NCBI GenBank assembly: GCA_002358345.1
Contig: DEOR01000012.1
Coordinates: 1 to 7,225, forward strand
Length of the DNA: 7,225 nucleotides
Source: Proteobacteria bacterium UBA3413
Lineage (GTDB): Bacteria; Pseudomonadota; Gammaproteobacteria; Magnimaribacterales; D2472
Reading direction: 5' to 3'
The stretch's first letter is position 1; each line of letters begins with the position of its first letter. Below the pieces are notes generated by a model that was given only the letters and a program-made list of their open reading frames with translations, had not been told where the DNA came from and did not search any database. The translations under genes were made by a program, and so were the position numbers. This document shows positions 1-6,106 of this stretch, in pieces.

Positions 1-1214
1 ATATCATCTTCAATTCTGATGCCAATACCCTTCCATTTGTCTTCAACCTCAGCAGAAGCCGGTATATAGATGCCTGGCTCAACAGTTGTGACCATTCCTG
101 GTTTGAACTGCATAAATTGATTATTTTCCATATAATCACCGGCGTCGTGGACGTCAAGGCCTAACCAGTGACCAATTTTATGCATATAGAAATCTTTAAA
201 GGCTCCTTCTGCATGAAGAGCATCCAAGGATCCAGTTAATATTCCTAAATCTATCAAGCCTTGGGTAATAACTTTTTCTGAAATAATCTGAGCATCCATA
301 ACGTTATTATTGACTGAGACAGATTCAATTGATTTGATTTGTGCTTCTAACACAATCTCGTAAATAGCAAGCTGAGGATCGGTAAATCTTCCACTGACGG
401 GAAAAGTTCTAGTGATATCAGAGGCATAAAAATCATATTCACATCCTGCGTCGACAAGCAAAAGATCCCCATTATTTAGGGTTTTGCAATTCTCAACATA
501 ATGAAGGATACAGGCGTTCTCTCCACTAGCAACAATAGGAGTATACGCAGAAAACCTGCCCCCTCTTTTAGCAAATTCATATAGATAAAATGCTTCCATT
601 GCTTGTTCGGTCATCCCTGATTTTACAAATTTCATTGCCTCTACATGTGCTTCAGCAGATATACGGCAAGCTTTTTTCATTAGCTCAATTTCATAAGCGC
701 TTTTTAGCAATCGTTGATTACCAATTTTAGAAGCAGCATCTGAAATATCGATGGCAGGGCTGTGCCTATCTTTTGATTTTGCAGCTTTAATCCAATCAAC
801 CATGTTTTTATCTAGTCTGGGGTTCTTGCCAAATGGATAAAAAACTGTATTTGAGCCCGTCAATAATTCAGGCAGGCGATCATCAATTTCAGTATTGTTA
901 AATGCCTGGTCAAACCCATGATCTTTTTTAGCGCCCTCTGGGCCAGCTCTATAACCATCCCAGATTTCTTTAACCTTATCTTTCTTAGGAACAAAAATAG
1001 CAGATTGAACTTCATGGGCTCCATTAATCAAAAGGACCAGAGTGGAATCAGGCTCATTAAAACCTGTCAGATACCAAAAGCTGCTATCTTGCCTAAAAGC
1101 ATGAGAAGAGTCTGCATTGCGCAGTTGGATAGAGGCCCCAGAAATAACCACTGCTGAGTTTGAAGGGAAAATACTACCTAGTTTTTTCCGGCGATTAATA
1201 AATTCATTTTTCAT
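1..1214 (-). CDS. pepP: Xaa-Pro aminopeptidase (aminopeptidase P, M24B), 3' end cut by window
   Basis: Cytoplasmic dimetal peptidase that removes the N-terminal residue from peptides with proline in second position. I translated the minus strand from ATG at 1214: 404 codons are visible and the C-terminus lies beyond the left edge (E. coli PepP is about 441 aa). An aminopeptidase P N-terminal domain covers roughly residues 1-130 (RQDSSFWYLTGFNEPDS), followed by the pita-bread M24 domain. All five expected metal ligands are visible: D255 and D266 (VDAGCEYDFYASDITRTF), H349 (GHWLGLDVHDAG), E379 (TVEPGIYIP) and E402 (GIRIEDD). The gene is divergent from the TIGR02449-like/zapA pair, as in many gammaproteobacteria. 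No strong Shine-Dalgarno is seen; a TAGAAT hexamer lies only 6 nt upstream of the ATG. Identification is secure; the exact start is slightly less so. Confidence 0.96.
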   Translation of the reverse strand, partial: MKNEFINRRKKLGSIFPSNSAVVISGASIQLRNADSSHAFRQDSSFWYLTGFNEPDSTLVLLINGAHEVQSAIFVPKKDKVKEIWDGYRAGPEGAKKDHGFDQAFNNTEIDDRLPELLTGSNTVFYPFGKNPRLDKNMVDWIKAAKSKDRHSPAIDISDAASKIGNQRLLKSAYEIELMKKACRISAEAHVEAMKFVKSGMTEQAMEAFYLYEFAKRGGRFSAYTPIVASGENACILHYVENCKTLNNGDLLLVDAGCEYDFYASDITRTFPVSGRFTDPQLAIYEIVLEAQIKSIESVSVNNNVMDAQIISEKVITQGLIDLGILTGSLDALHAEGAFKDFYMHKIGHWLGLDVHDAGDYMENNQFMQFKPGMVTTVEPGIYIPASAEVEDKWKGIGIRIEDD

Positions 1215-1285
1215 GCTTTTATTCTACTCTTTTCTTTTTCAAACTTCCCTAATTCTAAATGAAGACTTAAACTAAATATAAATCT

Positions 1286-1498
1286 ATGAACGATGACCAA
1301 AACAATACGATTGAGCATTTGCTGCATAAAGTTAAACAGCTATTAAATCGCTTTGATGAGCAAAAAGGTATCGTGCAAGCATATGTTCAAAAAGAGAGAG
1401 AGTGGAAGAAACATAAGTTACTTCAGATGAATCAAATAGTAGAGCTTGAAAAGAAATTAAAGAAGCTAACCAAAGCGCAGGGCAGTCATGAGCAATAA
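1286..1498 (+). CDS. short coiled-coil protein, TIGR02449-like (ZapB-like)
   Basis: A 70-residue, highly charged protein, almost entirely predicted helix, with a heptad-like Leu/Ile/Val pattern (IEHLLHKVKQLLNRF and later IVELEKKLKKLTKAQ). It has no signal peptide or membrane segment. Its length, charge and position directly before zapA match the TIGR02449 family of small gammaproteobacterial coiled-coil proteins, often compared with the division factor ZapB. The role is not established by the sequence; a part in Z-ring organisation with ZapA is inference from context. Its last 11 bases overlap the zapA start, so the two are probably translationally coupled. The TATAAA at 1277-1282 is too close to the ATG to be this gene's -10 box. 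E. coli has ygfB between pepP and zapA; it is not present here. Confidence 0.8.
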   Translation: MNDDQNNTIEHLLHKVKQLLNRFDEQKGIVQAYVQKEREWKKHKLLQMNQIVELEKKLKKLTKAQGSHEQ

Positions 1499-1760
1499 AG
1501 AAATTCTGACTTTAAAAATTATGACAAAAGAAATTTCCATTGCATGTCCAGAAGAAGACAAAGCAGGCCTCATTGTGGCTGCAGAAATTTTAAATAGTAA
1601 GATTGCATCTATTCCGGATAAAGCAAACGCTCTTATTCTAGCCAGTCTAGATTTAGCATTTCAGTCTACACAACAAACTTCAGGAGAAATGGTAAATCCA
1701 GATCTAACTCACGAAATTGCTAATCTTATTTCCCATGTGGATCAGTCTTTACAAGATTAA
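1488..1760 (+). CDS. zapA: cell division protein ZapA
   Basis: ZapA binds FtsZ and promotes bundling and stability of the Z-ring. The 90-residue product has the family pattern: an N-terminal beta-rich stretch with the diagnostic ISIACPEED, then a helix (AGLIVAAEILNSKI), and a second helix starting LILASLDLAFQ, which leads into the dimerising C-terminal coil. It is a little shorter than E. coli ZapA (109 aa), which is common in the family. ATG 1488 lies inside the end of the upstream coiled-coil gene and is preceded by AGGG about 7 nt upstream. The 6S RNA gene follows immediately, the usual zapA-ssrS arrangement. Sequence divergence is moderate, so the call rests on motif plus synteny. Confidence 0.9.
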   Translation: MSNKEILTLKIMTKEISIACPEEDKAGLIVAAEILNSKIASIPDKANALILASLDLAFQSTQQTSGEMVNPDLTHEIANLISHVDQSLQD

Positions 1761-1771
1761 TGAGTCTCATT

Positions 1772-1800
1772 TTAGCATTATTGCTCCGATCATCTATAAT
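1772..1800 (+). promoter_or_regulatory. sigma-70-type promoter of 6S RNA
   Basis: A perfect -10 hexamer TATAAT (1795-1800) lies 17 bp downstream of TTAGCA (1772-1777, four of six matches to TTGACA). Transcription would begin near 1806, exactly where the RNA's 5' closing-stem strand begins. The promoter sits just after the zapA stop codon. Confidence 0.75.
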
Positions 1801-1805
1801 GAATC

Positions 1806-1973
1806 GAACTGGTTCATTTGCCAACTTATCGAGATTCTTTGAACCGATAATAAATTAAAAGGTGAATTTCCACTGCTGCTGTTGTGCATTACCTTTAGGG
1901 AAGCCTGATGCAGTAAGAGCTTCGCCACCTGACCTCTCGGTTCAGGTAACGATGGGTAGCGGTGAATTGGTTC
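1806..1973 (+). ncRNA. ssrS: 6S RNA
   Basis: 6S RNA mimics an open promoter and sequesters sigma-70 RNA polymerase, mainly in stationary phase. The ends are set by a terminal closing helix: 1806-1818 pairs without interruption (with G-U pairs) to 1961-1973, giving about 168 nt. The 3' half matches the gammaproteobacterial consensus order: GGGAAGCCUGAUGCAGU, then GCCACCUGACC, a small hairpin closed by CCUGA/UCAGG, then GUAGCGGUG. The 5' side contains a perfect TTATCG/CGATAA inverted repeat (1826-1831 with 1845-1850), and an ACUGC/GCAGU helix lies in the apical arm. The position between zapA and the cyclo-ligase gene is the classic ssrS location. The 3' end is assigned from pairing only and may extend a few bases. 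Confidence 0.94.
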
Positions 1974-1988
1974 TTAACTTTGAGATAT

Positions 1989-2555
1989 GTGAAAAATAAG
2001 TACAGGCAATCCATTCTTGAGCAAAGAAAGGCCTTGAGTATTCAAGAGCAACTAGATCTCTCATCTAAGATTCAAGAAAAATTTTTTTCGTTTTTTCCAT
2101 GGAAAAATATTCAAGTATTAGGAGCATATATGCCGATAAATAATGAAGTAAATCTTGAAAGCTTATTTCAAGATAGGGCCAATGAGAATCTCATCACAAC
2201 CGTCCCAATGATTGCAGAAAATGATTCAATGCAACTAATAACACTCGATTTTGAAAAAAAATTAGCTTTAAATAAATTTAATATTCCGGAACCTCTTGAT
2301 GGCGAGGTTATAGAAGTAGCGCAGCATGATTTGATAATAGTGCCTGCGTTAGGGGTTGATAGATATGGTTTCAGGCTTGGGTACGGGGGCGGATACTATG
2401 ATAAATTCCTAATGCCAATTATGAAAAGTAAAAGAAGACCAAAAATTATAGGGTTGCTTTATGATTTTCAATTTATAAATACAGAGATTAGTGAGAGGCA
2501 TGATATACGATTTGACTTCGTATTTTCAGAAACTAATATTAAAAATTTTACTTAA
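1989..2555 (+). CDS. ygfA: 5-formyltetrahydrofolate cyclo-ligase
   Basis: ATP-dependent cytosolic enzyme converting 5-formyl-THF to 5,10-methenyl-THF, returning a dead-end folate to one-carbon metabolism. The 188-aa product has the N-terminal family start (RQSILEQRKALS), a mid-region LGAYMPINNEVNLESLF, the signature VPALGVDRYGFRLGYGGGYYD (about residues 118-138) that forms the nucleotide/substrate loop, and the C-terminal HDIRFDFVFSET. I chose GTG 1989 because the protein then starts like characterised family members. The in-frame GTG at 1962 would lie inside the closing stem of 6S RNA and add nine unmatched residues. The SD is weak. It is probably transcribed as a 6S read-through, as in E. 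coli ssrS-ygfA. Its stop overlaps the convergent regulator gene by 4 nt. Confidence 0.94.
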   Translation: MKNKYRQSILEQRKALSIQEQLDLSSKIQEKFFSFFPWKNIQVLGAYMPINNEVNLESLFQDRANENLITTVPMIAENDSMQLITLDFEKKLALNKFNIPEPLDGEVIEVAQHDLIIVPALGVDRYGFRLGYGGGYYDKFLMPIMKSKRRPKIIGLLYDFQFINTEISERHDIRFDFVFSETNIKNFT

Positions 2556-2890
2556 TTTATAAATTTATCTTCGATGATTGCCTCTATAAACTCTTCGTGT
2601 TCTGTGCTCCATTCACATAATGATTCAAAAATAGGAATCAACGATTTCGAAAAATTAGTTAATGAGTACTCCACCTTTGGAGGAATGACTTCAAAAACCT
2701 TGCGATAAATTAAATTATCAGCCTCCATCTCACGCAATTGTTTTGACAGCATCTGAGGGGTGATTGGCGAATGCAGGCGTTTTAAAGCTCCAAACCTTAC
2801 CGGCGCTTCTCGTAAGTTATAAAGAATACTAATTTTCCATTTACCGCCTATCAGCTTTAATGAATTTTGAACTGGGCATAGGCTTATCAC
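2552..2890 (-). CDS. HxlR-family winged-helix transcriptional regulator
   Basis: A 112-aa DNA-binding protein with the hallmark HxlR fold: N-terminal CPVQNSLKLIGGKWKISIL, recognition region ITPQMLSKQLREMEADNLI (about 43-61), and wing RKVFEVIPPKVEYSLT. Members act as dimers, usually repressing a neighbouring gene; several (YodB, HypR type) sense oxidants or electrophiles through the conserved N-terminal cysteine, here C5. A second cysteine is at C92. The start is GTG 2890: an in-frame stop lies just upstream and the next Met is inside the recognition helix. It is divergent from a peroxiredoxin gene, so control of that gene and of itself is the natural inference. The effector is unknown. Confidence 0.9.
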   Translation of the reverse strand: MISLCPVQNSLKLIGGKWKISILYNLREAPVRFGALKRLHSPITPQMLSKQLREMEADNLIYRKVFEVIPPKVEYSLTNFSKSLIPIFESLCEWSTEHEEFIEAIIEDKFIN

Positions 2891-2897
2891 AGTATGT

Positions 2898-2926
2898 TTT
2901 ATAACCTAGTATGAATTAATTGTCTA
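2898..2926 (-). promoter_or_regulatory. promoter of the HxlR-type regulator
   Basis: Reading the minus strand, TAGACA (2926-2921, five of six to consensus) is separated by exactly 17 bp from TATAAA (2903-2898, five of six). The predicted start of transcription, about 2890-2892, falls at or within two bases of the GTG initiation codon, so the mRNA would be almost leaderless. Confidence 0.6.
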
Positions 2927-2928
2927 CT
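2908..2928. promoter_or_regulatory. candidate operator between hxlR-type gene and peroxiredoxin
   Basis: A 21-bp imperfect dyad with outer arms AGTA (2908-2911) and TACT (2925-2928) and an AT-rich core centred on 2918. It covers the regulator's -35 box and ends at the start of the peroxiredoxin -35 candidate, so a bound dimer could affect both promoters. A further AGTATG copy lies at 2891-2896, 17 bp from the one at 2908-2913. Assigning it to the HxlR protein is inference. Confidence 0.4.
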
Positions 2929-2955
2929 TGTTATTTTCACTCCACATTGTAAGAT
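2928..2955 (+). promoter_or_regulatory. candidate promoter of the peroxiredoxin-cysE-cysK unit
   Basis: TTGTTA (2928-2933) and TAAGAT (2950-2955) each match the sigma-70 consensus at four of six positions with a 16-bp spacer, predicting a start near 2962 and a leader of about 30 nt. The -10 lies inside a perfect 10-bp palindrome TAAGATCTTA (2950-2959), a possible second protein-binding site. Confidence 0.4.
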
Positions 2956-2993
2956 CTTATTTCTTCAACATATAACTAGCAAAGGTACAAAAA

Positions 2994-3647
2994 ATGTCAT
3001 TACGCATTAATACTGAAATACCGAACATATTTGTTCAAACAACTCACGGAAACTTTTATATGCATGAGTGGCTCGAAGAAAGCTGGGGGATCATCTTCTC
3101 TCACCCAAAAGACTTTACTCCTGTGTGCACAACAGAGCTAGGAGCATTAGCCAATTTAGAGAGTGCATTTAAAAAACAAAATACTAAGATTATTGCTATC
3201 AGCGTTGATAGCATTGCGGATCATAATAAATGGATTCCAGATATCAATGAGGTCAATGCAGTTGACCTGAACTTCCCTATTATTGCTGATACCAACCTAG
3301 AATTTTCAAAAGCTTTTGATATGCTGCCTTTTGATGATGCGCCATCTAATACCAGAACTGCGGTTGATAATTCTACAGTAAGGGTTGTGTATATTGTTGG
3401 GCCTGATAAAAAAATTAAAGCAGCCCTATCCTACCCAATGAGCTCAGGCCGAAACTTTGATGAAATTGAAAGATTGTTATTATCATGCCAGATGACAGCC
3501 AGTCATAAAGTGGCGACTCCTGCTAACTGGAAAAAAGGTGATGAAGTCATAATTATTCCAGCTGTAAAAAATGAAGAGGCAAAAGAAATTTTTGGTGAAT
3601 GGAGGGCGCCTAAACCATATCTTAGGTTCATTAAAGATCCTTCATAG
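2994..3647 (+). CDS. 1-Cys peroxiredoxin (Prx6 type)
   Basis: Thiol peroxidase reducing hydrogen peroxide and organic hydroperoxides in the cytosol. The 217-aa length and the PVCTTE signature (peroxidatic C45, with T42) are typical of the Prx6 group rather than AhpC, whose motif is VCPTE. The conserved active-site arginine fits R130 (STVRVVYIVGPDKKIK), and the long Prx6-type C-terminal domain follows (HKVATPANWKKGDEVIIIP). A second cysteine, C165, lies where 1-Cys members usually lack a resolving residue; its role is unclear. ATG 2994 has an AAAGG Shine-Dalgarno 8 nt upstream. cysE begins 10 nt after its stop, making an operon likely. Confidence 0.95.
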   Translation: MSLRINTEIPNIFVQTTHGNFYMHEWLEESWGIIFSHPKDFTPVCTTELGALANLESAFKKQNTKIIAISVDSIADHNKWIPDINEVNAVDLNFPIIADTNLEFSKAFDMLPFDDAPSNTRTAVDNSTVRVVYIVGPDKKIKAALSYPMSSGRNFDEIERLLLSCQMTASHKVATPANWKKGDEVIIIPAVKNEEAKEIFGEWRAPKPYLRFIKDPS

Positions 3648-3657
3648 TGTCAAGCAA

Positions 3658-4425
3658 ATGATATGGGATCAAATCAAGGCCGAAGTTTTATTGCGGATTG
3701 AGGAAGAAAAAAGTCTAAAAGATTATTTTCAATTGTTGATTCTGTCTCAAGTTGATATTTTAAGTTCGGTTGCATCTATATTAGCGTCTAAACTACAGAC
3801 TGATGCGTTGAAAACATCAAAGATTAAGGAGCTATTATTAGAAGCATTGCAATCAAATACAAAAATTATTAAAGAAATAGAGCAAGACTTATTATTCTTT
3901 AAAAATGAAGATCCTGCATGCCATCATCTTTCAACTCCATTATTATTTTATAAAGGTTTCCTTGGATTGGCTTGCTATAGAGCCTCACATGCATTGTGGA
4001 TAAATAATAGAAAAACCCTAGCTTTATTTTTTCAAAATAGAGCCTCAGAAGTCTTGGGTATAGATATTCATCCTGCTGCAAAAATTGCTGGAGGCATAAT
4101 GATTGACCATGCAACTGGAGTTGTAATTGGGGAAACTTGTACTATAGAATCTAAGGTTTCAATTTTTCAAGGGGTCACTCTTGGCGGCAAAGGAAATGAA
4201 AGTGGTGGCAAGCGACATCCCAGTATCCTCGAGGGCGCTTCAATATTTGCTTCGTCCACTATTCTTGGAGATATATTGGTTGGAAAGAATGCAGTTGTTG
4301 CGGCAGGAAGTCTAGTTCTAAAAAGCGTTCAAGAAAATGAGACTGTAGCTGGCATACCCGCTAGACGAGTTAGGGGTTTAAGGCAAAATAAAGCAGAATG
4401 GGATCCGGGAGACTCAAGTCTATGA
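3658..4425 (+). CDS. cysE: serine O-acetyltransferase
   Basis: Transfers acetyl from acetyl-CoA to L-serine, giving O-acetylserine, the first committed step of cysteine synthesis. The 255-aa protein has the N-terminal helical SATase domain (starting IWDQIKAEV, as in E. coli CysE) and a left-handed beta-helix of hexapeptide repeats from about residue 135. Catalytic residues are visible: D136 (GIDIHPAAKI), H151 (DHATGVVIGET) and H187 (GGKRHP). An in-frame ATG at 3571 would begin inside the peroxiredoxin gene, so I chose 3658, which aligns with CysE N-termini; SD support is weak, suggesting coupling. The C-terminus ends in Leu, not the Ile that anchors CysE in the CysK active site in E. coli. 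Its stop overlaps the next start. Confidence 0.95.
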   Translation: MIWDQIKAEVLLRIEEEKSLKDYFQLLILSQVDILSSVASILASKLQTDALKTSKIKELLLEALQSNTKIIKEIEQDLLFFKNEDPACHHLSTPLLFYKGFLGLACYRASHALWINNRKTLALFFQNRASEVLGIDIHPAAKIAGGIMIDHATGVVIGETCTIESKVSIFQGVTLGGKGNESGGKRHPSILEGASIFASSTILGDILVGKNAVVAAGSLVLKSVQENETVAGIPARRVRGLRQNKAEWDPGDSSL

Positions 4426-5399
4426 TTACTGATTTTATAGGAAATACGCCGTTAATTAAGCTTAATTATTTTTCAGAAATTTCTGGTTGCAACATCTACG
4501 GCAAAGCTGAATTTATGAACCCTGGAGGCTCCATAAAAGATAGGGCGGCTAAATACATTATCGAAGATGCTATACAAAAAAATTTACTAAAAAAAGGTGG
4601 CACAGTTGTAGAAGGAACAGCTGGGAATACTGGAATTGGTTTAGCCTTGGTAGGCAATGCATACGGTCTAAAAACTATTATTGTCATCCCTGATACTCAG
4701 GCAGAAGAAAAAAAACTAACCTTACGAGCATGTGGTGCTGAGTTAATTGAAGTGCCTGCGGTTCCTTATAGAGATGAAAATAATTATGTTAAATACTCCA
4801 AGAAAGTAGCGGAAAAGGAGCGCAATCAAAATGGTGTTTTATGGGCGAATCAATTTGATAATGAGGTTAACTATATTGGACACTTGCATGATACTGGCCC
4901 AGAAATACTTAGGCAGCTAGATAATCAAGTTGATGGTTTTGTTTGTTCTTGTGGAACAGGAGGCACTCTTACAGGTGTTTCAATGGCTTTGAGACATAAG
5001 AACCCTAATGTAAAAATTGCTATTGCTGATCCTATGGGAGCAGCGCTATATCATTACTACAAAAATGGAGAGTTAAAATCAGAAGGCTCGTCAATTACTG
5101 AGGGGATTGGGCAAGGTAGAATTACAAAAAACCTTGAGAAACTAGAGGTAGATTTTCCCATACAAATTGATGATGTCTATGCTCTAGAAGTGATGTTTAA
5201 GTTAGTAGAGAAGGAAGGTTTATTCCTGGGTGGCAGCAGCGGGATTAATGTTGCAGGAGCTCTTGAGTTAGCCAAAGAAATTGGCCCCGGAAAAAATATC
5301 GTAACAATTCTGTGCGATAGTGGGTCCAGATATCAGACAAAACTATACAACAGAAATTTCTTAATTAATAACAATCTCCCCTGCCCTGATTGGTTATAA
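4422..5399 (+). CDS. cysK: cysteine synthase-like PLP enzyme (O-acetylserine sulfhydrylase)
   Basis: Fold-type II PLP enzyme expected to convert O-acetylserine plus sulfide to cysteine. The 325-aa protein shows the PLP lysine K39 (NPGGSIKDRAA), the substrate loop TAGNTG (66-71; TSGNTG in classical CysK), the phosphate-binding GTGGT (178-182) and the serine near the pyridine nitrogen in LCDSGSRYQ. It belongs to the longer subgroup marked by SSITEGIGQGRIT and a C-terminal tail RYQTKLYN...LPCPDWL, which I associate with many alphaproteobacterial 'cysteine synthase A' proteins, rather than to enteric CysK. ATG 4422 overlaps the cysE stop as ATGA; GGGAG lies 10 nt upstream. An in-frame ATG at 4398 is less likely. 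Family is certain; sulfhydrylase activity is strongly supported by cysE next door. Confidence 0.88.
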   Translation: MITDFIGNTPLIKLNYFSEISGCNIYGKAEFMNPGGSIKDRAAKYIIEDAIQKNLLKKGGTVVEGTAGNTGIGLALVGNAYGLKTIIVIPDTQAEEKKLTLRACGAELIEVPAVPYRDENNYVKYSKKVAEKERNQNGVLWANQFDNEVNYIGHLHDTGPEILRQLDNQVDGFVCSCGTGGTLTGVSMALRHKNPNVKIAIADPMGAALYHYYKNGELKSEGSSITEGIGQGRITKNLEKLEVDFPIQIDDVYALEVMFKLVEKEGLFLGGSSGINVAGALELAKEIGPGKNIVTILCDSGSRYQTKLYNRNFLINNNLPCPDWL

Positions 5400-5444
5400 A
5401 AAATCAGCCCAAGATGTAATTACAAATCAGGTCTTGTGTTGATT
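5398..5444 (-). terminator. Rho-independent terminator of the ompW-side transcript
   Basis: On the minus strand, arms 5444-5432 and 5414-5402 pair in 12 of 13 positions (one mismatch, one G-U) around a 17-nt loop and run into six Ts (complement of 5403-5398). The T-run overlaps the cysK stop codon of the opposite gene. On the plus strand no U-tract follows the stem, so it probably works mainly for the minus-strand genes. Confidence 0.65.
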
Positions 5445-5448
5445 AATA

Positions 5449-6106
5449 TTAAAATTTATACACTGCGCTGATTCCTATTGTGATTGGATTCAAAGGAACG
5501 TCAAATTTTATTGCAGAAGCTCCAGATCCTAAAATTGCTGTAGGGTTAATGCGATGCTTTCTAATATCTAAATTCACCCTTGTCGTTGGTGAGATTAAAT
5601 AATCAAAACCTAGTTGAATTGCAAGATCAGTAGAGCTTGTAATATCTAACGGCGTTCCAGCCAAAAGACCTGAGGTCTTCTCAGACAAAAAGAATGTATG
5701 ATTTATGCCGATGCCTAGGTAAGAGTTTAACTTTGTAGAAAGATTAAAGTGCCTTTGGAGTGAAATCGTGGGTGGAAGGTGCCTTTCCAGTACCAATCTT
5801 TTCTCCAGTTTTAAGATAGATATCATGCTCAAAAGGCAACCCTAATAGAATCTCGGTGCTCCATTGGTTGCTGATAAAATAAGATACTGCTGCGGTAAGA
5901 TTCCCCTTATCTCCAACATTCACGGTGGTGCCATTACTTGACTGGGTAGCTATGTTTGTGTAGCCCCCTCTAAGAAGAATATCGCCCTTCTCGTATGCTT
6001 GTATTGCAGGAACGAAAGTGACCATTATTAACATGAACGCTGGGATGATTATTCTGTGAATTGAAAACATGCTTTTTATATCTAGATTTTTTTTTTGAAT
6101 AGTCAT
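5449..6106 (-). pseudogene. ompW: OmpW-family outer-membrane beta-barrel, broken by a +1 frameshift
   Basis: OmpW proteins are eight-stranded outer-membrane barrels with a hydrophobic channel. Reading starts at ATG 6106 (GGAG Shine-Dalgarno 6 nt upstream): hydrophilic residues 1-12, a signal peptide (MFSIHRIIIPAFMLIMVTF..AIQA), then mature YEKGDILLRGG and LLGLPFEHDI. At 5782-5783 the frame breaks. Deleting one C of that pair (one G in the coding strand) joins the halves as IGTGKHLPPTISLQRHF, restoring the diagnostic HLPPT, then LGIGINHTFFLS, LGFDYLISPTTRVNLDIR and the terminal strand ending in F. The repaired protein would be 218 aa, against about 212 in E. coli. Unrepaired, translation stops after 120 aa. 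It is otherwise intact, so a recent mutation or a sequencing error are both possible. Confidence 0.88.

Noticed and set aside
918..1157. Plus-strand 79-codon open frame
   Set aside because: Lies entirely antisense to pepP, whose motifs are clear; no family resemblance and no Shine-Dalgarno.
1277..1282. TATAAA as a -10 box for the coiled-coil gene
   Set aside because: It would start transcription after the ATG at 1286; the real promoter must lie upstream and I could not identify it.
1530..1538. GAAATTTCC as a third copy of the shared palindrome
   Set aside because: It lies inside zapA coding sequence without the other module blocks; a short AT-rich match by chance.
1962..1988. Upstream GTG start for the cyclo-ligase
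   Set aside because: It falls in the 3' closing strand of the 6S RNA and adds residues not seen in the family.
3571..3657. Upstream ATG start for cysE
   Set aside because: It would overlap the peroxiredoxin gene by 77 bases; the protein from 3658 aligns with CysE N-termini.
3899..4114. Minus-strand 71-codon open frame
   Set aside because: Antisense shadow of cysE.
4496..4687. Minus-strand 63-codon open frame
   Set aside because: Antisense shadow of the PLP-lysine region of the cysteine synthase gene.
5449..5832. Independent 127-aa gene starting MSMISILKLEK
   Set aside because: Its first ~15 residues match nothing and come from reading the first half of ompW out of frame; the rest is the C-terminal OmpW barrel, so it is one broken gene.
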